This document shows, piece after piece, positions 35,308 through 43,626 of a stretch of DNA of 64,000 bases. Source of the DNA: Spirosoma rhododendri (GTDB lineage Bacteria > Bacteroidota > Bacteroidia > Cytophagales > Spirosomataceae). The notes under the pieces are model-generated. The model was not told the origin of the DNA, did not search any database, and saw only the letters and a program-made list of their open reading frames with translations. A program made the position numbers and the translations under genes. The stretch spans positions 124,001 through 188,000 of the forward strand of contig NZ_CP051677.1 in assembly GCF_012849055.1 (NCBI RefSeq), in the 5' to 3' direction. The first letter of the stretch is position 1. Every line of letters starts with the position of its first letter.

Positions 35308-36822
35308 CTAAAAAGTCAACGGTTTATTCTGGTAATAGTCGAGAATTTTGGTGCGGAACACATAGTCGTATTTGGCCTGTACCAGACTCGCCCGTGCCCG
35401 GTCGAGATTGGTTTTGGCAATGCTGTAGTCGGTTGCGTTAATGGCGCCCGCGTTCAGGCGACTTTCGGCAACCTGAAACGCCCGCTCCAGTGAGGCTACC
35501 TGCGCCTGCGTAGCCCGGTAGCGATTAGCCCCGGCCCGCATGTTGGTGTACGCCGTTTCAATCTGCTGCCGTAGTTGCAGACGTGTGTTTTGGGCCGTCA
35601 GTTCGGCGTTTTGCTGCTGAATTTTGGCCGTCGTGATGCGGTTGCGCGACAGGTTACCCTGAAAGATCGGCACACGCAAAAACAACGATGCCGACTGGCT
35701 GAAGTTGTTGCGAAGCTGCGAACCATACCCGATACCGATCCGATTAAAATCAGGGCTTACTGTGTAGACGGGTATGCTTGCCCCCGTGTTGGGGTCTGTT
35801 AAAAAGCCTGTCTGTATCTGTGTCGTTGCGCCGGTAGCGATCGCTGTGCTGGCCGCGCTGGAGTAGAGCGTACTCAGGTTACCGTTCAGCGACAGCGTTG
35901 GGTACAGCCCGCCTTTGGCCACCTGTACGCCCGCGTTGGCACTTTTCACCCGCAGGTCGGCCCCTTTGACTTCCGGCAGGTTGGTAGCCGCCACGTCGAA
36001 CAGTTGCTGCACCGACGCCGTGTAGGGGTCGAGGCCGGGGTCGGGTACGGTGATCGGCTCGACCTCAAACGCCTGATCGATCGGTACGTTCATCGCCTGC
36101 AACAGAGACACCCGCCCCAGGTCGAGCGTGTTCTGCGCGTTGATGATGTCGAGTTCGTTGCTGGCCAGGGTCGCCCGTAGTTCAAACAGGTTTGCTTCGG
36201 GGGCCGACCCCGCGCTGACGAGTCGCTGTGTCCGGTCAAGTTGGGCGCGGGTAACGTCGGCCTGCCGCTGGGCCACGGCCAGTTGTTCCCGGCCAGTCAG
36301 CACGTTCAGGTAATTCTGCGCGACCGTTAGCCCCACGTTGTTCAGCGTAGCCTGTAATTCCAGTTCGCTGGCCTGAAGCGCCAGGTTGTCGCGCTGTATC
36401 GAGCCCTGCAATACACCACCGTTGTAGAGCGTAACCGAGGTGTTGAGCTGAAAGCTGCTGGAGTTGACTGTCTGCTGGACAAATTCGTTCGACTGAGGGT
36501 TGATGCTGCGCCCCCCGTTGATCGACTGGTTACCCTGGAATACCGCCGTCGGCAATTTGTTGAGCCGCGACTGACGCAGTTGCAAATCGGCGTTGGCAAC
36601 GGTAAGCTGCCCCTGCCGGATCTGGATGTTGTTCTGCCGGGCAATGTCGATGCACTGTTGCAGGTTCAGCCGCCCCGACGTGGTGACAGCTGGCGTAGCG
36701 ACGCCCGGCGTCGCTACGCCCGACCGGACAGCCGGGGGAGTCTGGGCCACTACGGGCGACAGGGCCGTTAGTAGCACCCCCGTTAGCAAACCAAGTGTCG
36801 ACGTAGAAACCTGCATAGTCAT
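35308..36822 (-). CDS. TolC family outer membrane efflux protein
   Basis: A 504-residue outer membrane protein. Signal peptide around MQVSTSTLGLLTGVLLTALSPVVAQ, then LNLQQCIDIARQNNIQIRQGQL and the repeated helical-barrel pattern (RQSRLNKLPTAVFQG; VGLTVAQNYLNVLTGREQLAVAQRQADVTRAQLDRTQ; LDRARASLVQAKYDYVFRTKILDYYQN). It forms the exit duct for the adaptor encoded just downstream. The frame is open another 164 codons upstream, but those overlap the divergent aminotransferase gene and lack family character; ATG at 36822 (or 36816) is the start. Confidence 0.9.
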   Translation of the reverse strand: MTMQVSTSTLGLLTGVLLTALSPVVAQTPPAVRSGVATPGVATPAVTTSGRLNLQQCIDIARQNNIQIRQGQLTVANADLQLRQSRLNKLPTAVFQGNQSINGGRSINPQSNEFVQQTVNSSSFQLNTSVTLYNGGVLQGSIQRDNLALQASELELQATLNNVGLTVAQNYLNVLTGREQLAVAQRQADVTRAQLDRTQRLVSAGSAPEANLFELRATLASNELDIINAQNTLDLGRVSLLQAMNVPIDQAFEVEPITVPDPGLDPYTASVQQLFDVAATNLPEVKGADLRVKSANAGVQVAKGGLYPTLSLNGNLSTLYSSAASTAIATGATTQIQTGFLTDPNTGASIPVYTVSPDFNRIGIGYGSQLRNNFSQSASLFLRVPIFQGNLSRNRITTAKIQQQNAELTAQNTRLQLRQQIETAYTNMRAGANRYRATQAQVASLERAFQVAESRLNAGAINATDYSIAKTNLDRARASLVQAKYDYVFRTKILDYYQNKPLTF

Positions 36823-36897
36823 TATCCTTTGAGCGATCAATGTTACGAACTTACCTTTGAGCAGACCGCTAGTTTTGGATGAACGGCGCAAAACCCC

Positions 36898-37701
36898 ATG
36901 AGCCTGGTTTATAATTCGACTGTTCTGGCCGACGACGCGCTGCCGCTGCTCCCCACCGACCGGGCTTTCCAGTACGGCGACGGCCTGTTTGAAACCATTC
37001 GCTACGAGCGGGGCCACGTCTGGTTCTGGCCCGACCACATAGCGCGGTTGCAGGCTGGCATGGCCGCACTGCATCTCACTTTCCCGCCCGACCTCACCGC
37101 CGACGTACTGTACAGTCAGCTGCTCGATCTGCTGGCGCGCAATGGGCTCACCGACACGACAGCTCGCGTAAAACTTCAGGTCTGGCGACAGCCGGGCGGC
37201 TTGTATACGCCTGTAACATCGGCGATTAACTACCTGCTCACCGCCCGCGCGGGGCTTCCGTTCGCTAGTACTGAAAAACCAAAAATAAGTATTTACGATA
37301 CATTTCGTTTGCATGATTCTCCTGTTTCGTCGCTTAAAACCTTGAATTCGTTACCGTATGTACTGGCCGGTATCTATAAATCGCAGCAACAGCTCGACGA
37401 TGTCCTGCTGCTGAACACCAACGGCTACCTCGCCGAGTGCCAGGCGGCCAACCTATTCTGGCTGACAGACAACGTGTTATACACCCCTTCCCTCAGAACC
37501 GGCTGCGTTGACGGAACAGCCCGCAAACAACTCCTGCGCCTGTTTCCCGACGCACGGGAGGGCTGGTATCTCCCCGACGTGCTTGCTACCGCTGCCGTTG
37601 TTTTTTCGGCCAATGTCATGGGCATTCAGGTGTTTGCGGGCGCGTTTTCCACCGAACAGCACCACTACATCGTCCAGCATTTCACCGACCCGGCCACGTA
37701 A
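36898..37701 (+). CDS. Class IV PLP-dependent aminotransferase
   Basis: A 267-residue fold-type IV aminotransferase, the group that includes branched-chain aminotransferase, D-amino acid aminotransferase and aminodeoxychorismate lyase. RAFQYGDGLFETIRYERGHVWFWPDHIARLQAGM is the N-terminal signature; the PLP lysine is likely in LKTLNSLPYVLAGIYKSQQ, and LAECQAANLFWLTDN with TGCVDGTARKQLL forms the cofactor pocket. The short length and GDGLFET start favour a PabC-like or BCAT-like role, but the substrate cannot be decided. It is divergent from tolC. Confidence 0.85.
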   Translation: MSLVYNSTVLADDALPLLPTDRAFQYGDGLFETIRYERGHVWFWPDHIARLQAGMAALHLTFPPDLTADVLYSQLLDLLARNGLTDTTARVKLQVWRQPGGLYTPVTSAINYLLTARAGLPFASTEKPKISIYDTFRLHDSPVSSLKTLNSLPYVLAGIYKSQQQLDDVLLLNTNGYLAECQAANLFWLTDNVLYTPSLRTGCVDGTARKQLLRLFPDAREGWYLPDVLATAAVVFSANVMGIQVFAGAFSTEQHHYIVQHFTDPAT

Positions 37702-37789
37702 GGCTAGTCAATTGCTATGCCACCAACGTAGCACCCTGACAGTCAGATTTTTGAGAAAAAAGGTAGCGTACTAACTGTCCGCGATTGGA

Positions 37790-37910
37790 CAGTTGGCGAT
37801 GTGGAAGCGGACAGCCAATTGGTCCGGCACAGCATCTCTGCTGTGTCAGCCGACAGGCTAATCAGGCTACCCAACGGCCCAGCAGGGACGCTGGACCAGA
37901 CAGAATACCA
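37790..37910. repeat. Imperfect palindromic segment upstream of mazG
   Basis: Words such as TTGGTCCGGCACAGCATCTC and GCTGTGTCAGCCGACAGGC, followed by ACGGCCCAGCAGGGACGCTG, make an imperfect hairpin region in the 272-nt gap before mazG. CAGCATC..GCTGT recalls the repeat at 52246, but the match is partial. Confidence 0.4.
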
Positions 37911-37973
37911 CCTATTCCGAAGAAAATCGTCTTACAGGCAAACCAATCCGCTGATTCCTGTTTTATTCGAACA

Positions 37974-38810
37974 ATGAACGATGCAACCGACTTCCAGCAA
38001 CTAGCCCCCCGCCGTCAGCAGCAGCTGATGGCGTTCAATCGCCTGCTTACGATCATGGACGAACTGCGGGAGCAGTGCCCGTGGGATCGCAAACAAACCC
38101 TCGACAGTCTGCGTCACCTGACAATCGAAGAAACGTACGAACTCTCCGACGCGATTCTGAATAAAGACATGGTCGATATTCGGAAGGAGCTCGGTGACGT
38201 GCAGTTGCACCTGATTTTCTACGCCAAAATCGCATCAGAAACCGGCGACTTCGACATTGCCGACGTGCTGAACGGCGAGTGCGACAAGCTCATCAGCCGC
38301 CACCCCCACATATACGGCGACATAAACGGGCAGCGCGTTGTAGCCGACACGGAAGAGCAGGTTAAAGCCAACTGGGAGCAGCTTAAGCTGAAAGAAGGAA
38401 ATAAATCGGTGTTTGGAGGTGTGCCAACCTCGCTGCCTGCGCTGGTGAAAGCCATGCGGATTCAGGAAAAAGCGCGCGGGGCCGGATTCGACTGGGACGA
38501 AAAAGAACAGGTCTGGGAAAAGGTCGAAGAGGAGATGCAGGAATTTAAAGCCGAATTCAACATCGATACGCTGGAACAGGCCATCGATACGCAACGGGCC
38601 GAGGGCGAATTCGGCGACCTGCTGTTTTCGCTCGTCAACTACGCCCGTTTTATCGACATCAACCCCGAAACGGCGCTCGAACGCACCAACAAGAAGTTTA
38701 TCAAGCGCTTCCAGTACATAGAAGAGCAGGCCCGCGCCAACGGTAAAGCCCTGAGCGACATGACGCTGGCCGAAATGGATGTGTACTGGAATCAGGCCAA
38801 AACTGTTTAA
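37974..38810 (+). CDS. mazG: Nucleoside triphosphate pyrophosphohydrolase MazG
   Basis: A 278-residue two-domain MazG, which hydrolyses NTPs to NMP and pyrophosphate. First domain: FNRLLTIMDELREQCPWDRKQTLDSLRHLTIEETYELSDAI with metal-binding EExxE and the later ELGDVQLHLIFYAKIA. Second domain: DWDEKEQVWEKVEEEMQEFKAEF and GEFGDLLFSLVNYARF. ATG at 37974 chosen because MNDATDFQQLAPRRQQQL follows; the upstream frame lies in repeat DNA. Limits aberrant nucleotides and may affect the stringent response. Confidence 0.92.
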   Translation: MNDATDFQQLAPRRQQQLMAFNRLLTIMDELREQCPWDRKQTLDSLRHLTIEETYELSDAILNKDMVDIRKELGDVQLHLIFYAKIASETGDFDIADVLNGECDKLISRHPHIYGDINGQRVVADTEEQVKANWEQLKLKEGNKSVFGGVPTSLPALVKAMRIQEKARGAGFDWDEKEQVWEKVEEEMQEFKAEFNIDTLEQAIDTQRAEGEFGDLLFSLVNYARFIDINPETALERTNKKFIKRFQYIEEQARANGKALSDMTLAEMDVYWNQAKTV

Positions 38811-38847
38811 TGCCCCAGCCCCCTGACGAGCTGGGCTCTCAAACCGT

Positions 38848-38927
38848 CATCCTTACCCCCCGCCCCCTGAAGGGGGAGTGCCCTACAAATGAGCTTCTCC
38901 CCCTTCAGGGGGCGGGGGGTAAGGATG
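38848..38927. repeat. Nested 31-bp palindrome before metallophosphoesterase
   Basis: Arms 38848-38878 and 38897-38927 are perfect reverse complements over 31 bp (CATCCTTACCCCCCGCCCCC and on). Each arm also contains its own small hairpin (CCCCCTGAAGGGGG), so the region can form either one long stem or two small ones. It lies between mazG and the phosphoesterase start at 38976. Confidence 0.85.
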
Positions 38928-38975
38928 ATGGAGCTGGCCGGGGGTATATCTCCTCTCTTCTTTCTCCCTAAAACC

Positions 38976-39719
38976 ATGCGTATCGCTTTCATCACTGACC
39001 TGCATATCGACACCGATACGGAACACACGCAGGGCGTTGACGTCCGGCAGAATTTCCTGGACGTACTGGCCAGGGTGTCCGATTTAAAACCGCATTGCCT
39101 GGTGCTGGGGGGCGATCTCTGCAACCGCGCCGGTGACGCCACCATCTACGACTGGATACGCGCCGAAACACGGAAACTGCCCTGGCCAACCTACGTCATT
39201 CCCGGCAACCACGACGACACCGGGCTGATGGCGAAAGCGTTTGGGCGGGAAGCCGATCTGCACGACGGCGAGTTGTACTATGCCGTCGCGCTGGAAGGGT
39301 TTCCGGCCCTGTTTCTCGACTCCTCGAAAGCCACGTTTTCGGCACAGCAGTGGACGTGGCTCCGCGATTACCTGAAACTGCTGCGCGATAAAAATCTGCT
39401 CGTTTTCATGCACCACCCGCCCGTGCCCGCCGATATGCGCAGCATGGACCGGCTGGGGCGGTTTGGTCCGTCGGAGGAATTTCTCGATCTAATAAAAGAT
39501 TTGCCCTGCCACGTGACGGTCGTTTGCGGGCACTACCACACCGATAAAGTGGTGCAGCGCGGTAACTTGCTGGTCATGCTGACACCCTCGACCTACGTAC
39601 AACTCCGGCCCGACACGCCCGACTTTGTTGTGAGTGGGCATCAGGTTGGTTTCCGGGAGCTGAACGTCAATTTTCACACCATCACCAGTACCGTCCACTA
39701 CCTCGATCATCGGGGCTAG
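38976..39719 (+). CDS. Calcineurin-type metallophosphoesterase
   Basis: A 247-residue metallophosphoesterase. Motifs in order: ITDLHIDTDTE (D-x-H), VLGGDLCNR (GD), VIPGNHDDTG (GNHD/E), LVFMHHPPVP (H) and TVVCGHYHTDKV (GHxH), the complete binuclear-metal set. The CpdA-like layout suggests cyclic nucleotide or phosphodiester substrates; not provable. ATG at 38976 starts directly at MRIAFITDLH; the frame is open upstream to 38889 within a palindrome. The HipA-like gene follows at 36 nt. Confidence 0.88.
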   Translation: MRIAFITDLHIDTDTEHTQGVDVRQNFLDVLARVSDLKPHCLVLGGDLCNRAGDATIYDWIRAETRKLPWPTYVIPGNHDDTGLMAKAFGREADLHDGELYYAVALEGFPALFLDSSKATFSAQQWTWLRDYLKLLRDKNLLVFMHHPPVPADMRSMDRLGRFGPSEEFLDLIKDLPCHVTVVCGHYHTDKVVQRGNLLVMLTPSTYVQLRPDTPDFVVSGHQVGFRELNVNFHTITSTVHYLDHRG

Positions 39720-39755
39720 CCGCTGGTCGGCCTACACTTCTGACCCCTCGCCACT

Positions 39756-40544
39756 GTGTCTTATTCGATTCCTCAGCTTCGCACCGTTCAGGTTGTCCGC
39801 TACGTGACGCCCCTGCGCGAAGGCGGTTCATTACCCGCCATCATCGAAGGCGACGACGATTTTCTGTATGTGCAGAAGTTTCGCGGAGCCGGGCAGGGTG
39901 CGCGGGCGCTCATCGCCGAACTCATTTCGGGTGAAATCGCCCGGCTGCTGGGTTTGCGCATTCCCGAAATCGTCTTTACCGAACTCGACCCCGTTTTCAG
40001 CCGTACCGAACCCGACGAAGAAATTCAGGATTTGCTGCGGGCCAGTGTGGGGCTGAATCTGGCCCTGCACTACCTGTCGGGCGCGATCACCTTCGACCCG
40101 ATTATCAATACCGTCGATCCGCTGCTGGCGTCGCAGATCGTGTGGCTCGATAGCCTGACGATGAACGTCGACCGGACGGCCCGCAACACGAACATGCTGA
40201 TCTGGCACAAGGAACTGTGGCTGATCGATCACGGCGCGTCGCTGTACCTGCACCATACCGGCCCCGACTGGGCGAAGCATAGTCAGCGGGCGTTTGTGCA
40301 GCTTAAAGACCACGTGCTGCTACCCCAGGCGTCGGAGCTAACGACCGTCGACGCGGCATACCGGGCGATCCTGACGCCCGACCGTATTCGCGCCATCGTC
40401 GATCTGGTTCCCGACGGATGGCTGGCCGATGACGAATCGCCCGAACCACAGCGCGACGCGTATGTACAGTTTCTCACCGATCGACTTGCTCACTCTGAAC
40501 GTTTTGTCAACGAAGCCGCCCATGCCCGACAAGCACTTGTTTGA
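39756..40544 (+). CDS. HipA-like kinase family protein
   Basis: A 262-residue protein with a HipA-like kinase core. ALIAELISGEIARLLGLRIPEIVFTEL resembles the helix after the nucleotide loop; MNVDRTARNTNMLIWHKELWLIDHGASLYLHH contains the catalytic D-x-x-x-x-N (Asp and Asn of NVDRTARNTN) and metal-binding D of IDHG. HipA kinases phosphorylate proteins; the substrate of this short, HipB-less group is unknown. GTG start at 39756. Its 3' end overlaps the DUF3037 gene by 23 nt, and this pair is a recurrent arrangement. Confidence 0.85.
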   Translation: MSYSIPQLRTVQVVRYVTPLREGGSLPAIIEGDDDFLYVQKFRGAGQGARALIAELISGEIARLLGLRIPEIVFTELDPVFSRTEPDEEIQDLLRASVGLNLALHYLSGAITFDPIINTVDPLLASQIVWLDSLTMNVDRTARNTNMLIWHKELWLIDHGASLYLHHTGPDWAKHSQRAFVQLKDHVLLPQASELTTVDAAYRAILTPDRIRAIVDLVPDGWLADDESPEPQRDAYVQFLTDRLAHSERFVNEAAHARQALV

Positions 40545-40905
40545 ATACGCCATTATCCGCGTAGTACCGCGCGTTGAGCGGGGCGAGTTCATTAACGTCG
40601 GGGTTATTCTGTACTGTGCCTCGCAGGGGTTTCTGCGCACGCTGTTTGTTCTGCCCGAAACCCGGCTCGCGGCCCTCTGCCCCACCCTCGACCTAACGGA
40701 GCTAACCGAACGGCTGCGGGCATTCGAGCGCGTCTGCGCGGGTCGGCAGGCCGGCGGCCCGATTGGTCAGTTGCCGATAGCCGCCCGCTTCCGTTGGCTC
40801 ACCGCGACCCGCAGCACCGTCGTACAAACCTCGCCCGTTCACCCCGGCCTGTGCACCGATCCGGCCGACGCGCTGGCGCAGTTGTTTGTACAGCAGGTAG
40901 AATGA
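40522..40905 (+). CDS. DUF3037 protein
   Basis: A 127-residue protein of the DUF3037 family (MPDKHLFEYAIIRVVPRVERGEFINVGVILYC). The family often sits next to a HipA-like kinase gene, as here, with a 23-nt overlap that implies translational coupling. Function unknown. ATG at 40522 starts MPDKHLFEYA; an in-frame ATG much earlier lies inside the kinase gene and is not used. A family D repeat follows. Confidence 0.85.
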   Translation: MPDKHLFEYAIIRVVPRVERGEFINVGVILYCASQGFLRTLFVLPETRLAALCPTLDLTELTERLRAFERVCAGRQAGGPIGQLPIAARFRWLTATRSTVVQTSPVHPGLCTDPADALAQLFVQQVE

Positions 40906-40910
40906 TTTTT

Positions 40911-41084
40911 ACCTCACCCCCGGCCCCTCTCCTAAAACAGGAGAGGGGTGACTAGCGAGAAATTAGTACTTGGCCTTTCTGATGTTCCAACGAGATTATG
41001 AATGTGACAATTTAAAAACGAAACATTAGTTGGTCTTTAAGGTCACCCCTCTCCTGTTTTAGGAGAGGGGATGGGGGTGAGGTC
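40911..41084. repeat. Inverted pair of family D repeat
   Basis: Left unit 40911-40953 (ACCTCACCCCCGGCCCCTCT and on) and right unit 41041-41084 are near reverse complements. Each contains the self-paired word CCCCTCTCCTGTTTTAGGAG or its reverse. An 87-nt spacer of AT-rich DNA lies between them. Similar units at 60164-60218 and 60281-60322. Confidence 0.8.
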
Positions 41085-41131
41085 ATACCGCTGCCGCTGC
41101 CGTCAACCGAGGTCAACACAACATACCGCCT

Positions 41132-41722
41132 ATGCGTCTACTTCTCCTACTCCTCCTGCTTCCCGGTTTCGCCATTGCCCAGACCGGAACGCAATCTCAG
41201 TCGGACGTCGATACAACGAAGTCGCCGTTTAGTTTTAAGAATGCGCCTTGGTACGGCCGGTCGACGCCGTTCGCTATTTACACGGGGGCGGGTAAACTCG
41301 CCGACCGGGGGTTGCAGTCAATTGAAATCGGCAAGACGTTCAACGTCATCGACCTGGGCGTTGCCGGAGGTCGCAGTACGTTCAGGCCCGACAGTACCTT
41401 TTTTCTGGAAGGACGGGTGACGATGGACGTCGGCAATTACGGGCCGTTTGCCAGCGAAATGACCATCGGCGCGGGTCGACTTTTCGATAAGCCGGGTAGC
41501 CTGATGCTCGAACTTAGCTACAGCATCTTCGCGCAGATCGCCAAAAAATTTGGCTTCGGACTGGTCACCGGCTACATCGACTTCAGCAATGAATTCACCG
41601 ATGCGTCGAAAACGTACTACGGCATCTACCTGCGCTACGGGCTCGAACGCACCGACACGGGTGGTCTGATCGGACTGGCACGGCCGCGCCCCCGCTTCCG
41701 TGGGCGGCATGGGCACCGGTAG
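41132..41722 (+). CDS. Putative outer membrane beta-barrel protein
   Basis: A 196-residue exported protein with a signal peptide (LLLLLLLLPGFAIAQ). The remainder alternates short strands with Gly, Phe and Tyr (IYTGAGKLADRG, IGKTFNVIDLGVAGG, FLEGRVTMDVGNYGPF, LELSYSIFAQIAKKFGFGLVTGYIDF, YYGIYLRYGLERT), typical of a small beta-barrel. Function unknown. The last 23 nt overlap nothing important; the DUF2905 gene follows. Confidence 0.65.
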   Translation: MRLLLLLLLLPGFAIAQTGTQSQSDVDTTKSPFSFKNAPWYGRSTPFAIYTGAGKLADRGLQSIEIGKTFNVIDLGVAGGRSTFRPDSTFFLEGRVTMDVGNYGPFASEMTIGAGRLFDKPGSLMLELSYSIFAQIAKKFGFGLVTGYIDFSNEFTDASKTYYGIYLRYGLERTDTGGLIGLARPRPRFRGRHGHR

Positions 41723-41762
41723 GTCATCAGAATTTGTTGGTCGGTCGCTGCGTTGTACCGGT

Positions 41763-41990
41763 ATGAATCCAGTAGTTGGAAAATACATCGTGCTGGCCGG
41801 AGCCGGGTTGATGCTGGTCGGGCTGTTCGTCTGGCTGTTTGGTGATAAGCTGAACTGGCTGGGGCGATTGCCCGGCGACATCCGGGTGACGGGTCAGAAC
41901 GGGGGCGGTTTTTACTTTCCCATCGTCACCTGCATCGTCGTCAGCGTTGTGCTGAATATCGTTATCGCTTTGGTTCGGCGTTTTTTTTGA
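41763..41990 (+). CDS. DUF2905 small membrane protein
   Basis: A 75-residue protein with two membrane helices at about 7-25 and 50-70. VGLFVWLFGDKLNWLGRLPGDIRVTGQNGGGFYFPIVTCIVVS matches the DUF2905 pattern. Unknown function; common in diverse bacteria. The stop overlaps the convergent gene's end by 29 nt. ATG at 41763 begins MNPVVGKYIVL; a longer frame from 41700 lies inside the preceding gene. Confidence 0.85.
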   Translation: MNPVVGKYIVLAGAGLMLVGLFVWLFGDKLNWLGRLPGDIRVTGQNGGGFYFPIVTCIVVSVVLNIVIALVRRFF

Positions 41991-43533
41991 TGGTTGCCGT
42001 GCGCAGGTTTGGCAGCTCATTCTCCAGCGTGTAACTCAGCTTGTTGATGTAGAACACCTCACGCTGCAACGCGTAGTTCTGCCGGGCGGCAATCTTCTGC
42101 ACGCCCCACGCCAGAAAGTGACGGTCGTACCACGGGGTCAGCTCGTCGTTTTCCGAAAACGTTACACGCTCGTTTTCCCCGTCGGTAGTAAGAAGCCGCA
42201 CTACTTCGGGCTTTTGCAGTACGGTGTTCCCCTGAATAATTTCCGTGTTGATCTGCCCCCCGTTCGGGTAGGCCAGTATCGTTTTGTTGCCCAGCTGCGA
42301 TACCTGCACTTTCTGGGTCAGGTCGCGGCTAAGTACCCCGTTGATGGGCAAACAATTGTCCCACAGCAGCTTACCGGCCCGGTCGAAACCGCACAGAAAC
42401 GCGTGGGTGTACTGGTAGCCATCGTACCGGTCGGTGCCCCGAATACTGCCGTTAGCGAGCGTTGTGCTTCGGTAGTGGGGGTAATACACCTCCGCCACCA
42501 GCGTCAGGCCGTCGGGCGTCGGAATCAGGTCATGCACCAGCAGCCGATACCGGTACTTGTACGACTTCCCGACTTCCTTTTTGCGGTTGGCGCGGGCCAG
42601 CATCCGTTCCTGCTGCCGGGGTTTCAGGTAATTGAAGAAGTTGGCCAGCTGCGAAAATTCGATGTACTGAATATCGTTGATGGCCGCATCGCCGTCGACA
42701 AAGCCTAGCGAGTCGCGCCGGAGCCGGGTCACGTAAACGCCCTGCGAGTACGGGGTGCAATCCGACGAATAATTACCGACCAGCAGCGATTCGTTTTCGT
42801 TGACCGGCAGAATCTTCCCGGAAATCAGGCTGTTCTGTGCCCCGTCGAAATTCAGGGAACGGATCAGCTTGCTGTCGTACCCGTACGTTCTGACGCTGAA
42901 CTGACAGTGCCGTTTGGTTGAATGCACCAGCACGTTTACTTCCTGATTGTATTCATCAACTTCCAGGCCGCTGATCTCGATATGGTTGGCGTACAGCCCC
43001 GGTAGCACCCGCACCGAACGGTCGAAGAACGAAAAAGCCAGCACGATGGGCCGCCCCTTAAAATAGCCGCCGATATACGCCTGACTACCCATCACTTTGA
43101 ACTGCTGAATACTCATCTGCTCGATAAGTGCGCTCTCGAACGCGTCGAGCTGCCCATCGTCGGTATTCAGCCGGATAACCCGGAAGCGGTTGTTGTCGAT
43201 GCCCCGAAACAACTGGTAACTGTATTGCCCGCTGCTAAACGACATTACGGGGCGCATCAGGCGGTCCTCCAGAATGTCGCGCTGCCAGACCGGGCGAAGC
43301 TGCGTGTCGTATTTACGAAAGGTGAAATGGGGCGGAGAATTGTCGAGCCACATACCGCCTTCCTGCGTTGTAACCATCACGCCCTGATCGGCCAGTGGCG
43401 TTACGTCGAAGGATTGTATGGCCGTGGCACTCACCGGAATTTCCAGCCGCAGCGTCTGGGATAACTGCGCCCGCACCGGTCCGGAATGATAACCAGCGAA
43501 GAGGAAAATCAGTAAAAACCGTAGACGTGCCAT
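41962..43533 (-). CDS. Secreted protein of unknown function
   Basis: A 523-residue exported protein (signal peptide to about residue 22, PVRAQ). It lacks a domain I recognise. The body is strand-rich with repeated segments that may be propeller blades (VMVTTQEGGMWLDNSPPHFTFRKYD, LQPVWQRDIL-like text, LVHDLIPTPDGLTLVAEVYYPHYR, HAFLCGFDRAGKLLWDNCLPING). No glycosidase or peptidase motif was seen. Its 3' end overlaps the DUF2905 gene by 29 nt on the opposite strand. Confidence 0.65.
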   Translation of the reverse strand: MARLRFLLIFLFAGYHSGPVRAQLSQTLRLEIPVSATAIQSFDVTPLADQGVMVTTQEGGMWLDNSPPHFTFRKYDTQLRPVWQRDILEDRLMRPVMSFSSGQYSYQLFRGIDNNRFRVIRLNTDDGQLDAFESALIEQMSIQQFKVMGSQAYIGGYFKGRPIVLAFSFFDRSVRVLPGLYANHIEISGLEVDEYNQEVNVLVHSTKRHCQFSVRTYGYDSKLIRSLNFDGAQNSLISGKILPVNENESLLVGNYSSDCTPYSQGVYVTRLRRDSLGFVDGDAAINDIQYIEFSQLANFFNYLKPRQQERMLARANRKKEVGKSYKYRYRLLVHDLIPTPDGLTLVAEVYYPHYRSTTLANGSIRGTDRYDGYQYTHAFLCGFDRAGKLLWDNCLPINGVLSRDLTQKVQVSQLGNKTILAYPNGGQINTEIIQGNTVLQKPEVVRLLTTDGENERVTFSENDELTPWYDRHFLAWGVQKIAARQNYALQREVFYINKLSYTLENELPNLRTATIKKNAEPKR

Positions 43534-43626
43534 ACGTACGAATATACGATTGTTTGCTGGTAAAGTTCATTAAAATGAGCCTGTAACTAAAGCCAACTTA
43601 ACACCGATTTGCCCGCATCGTAAGAC

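Noticed and set aside
36823..37314. N-terminal extension of the TolC gene by 164 codons
   Set aside because: It lies over the 5' half of the divergent aminotransferase gene, whose family motifs are intact; the TolC signal peptide starts at 36816-36822.
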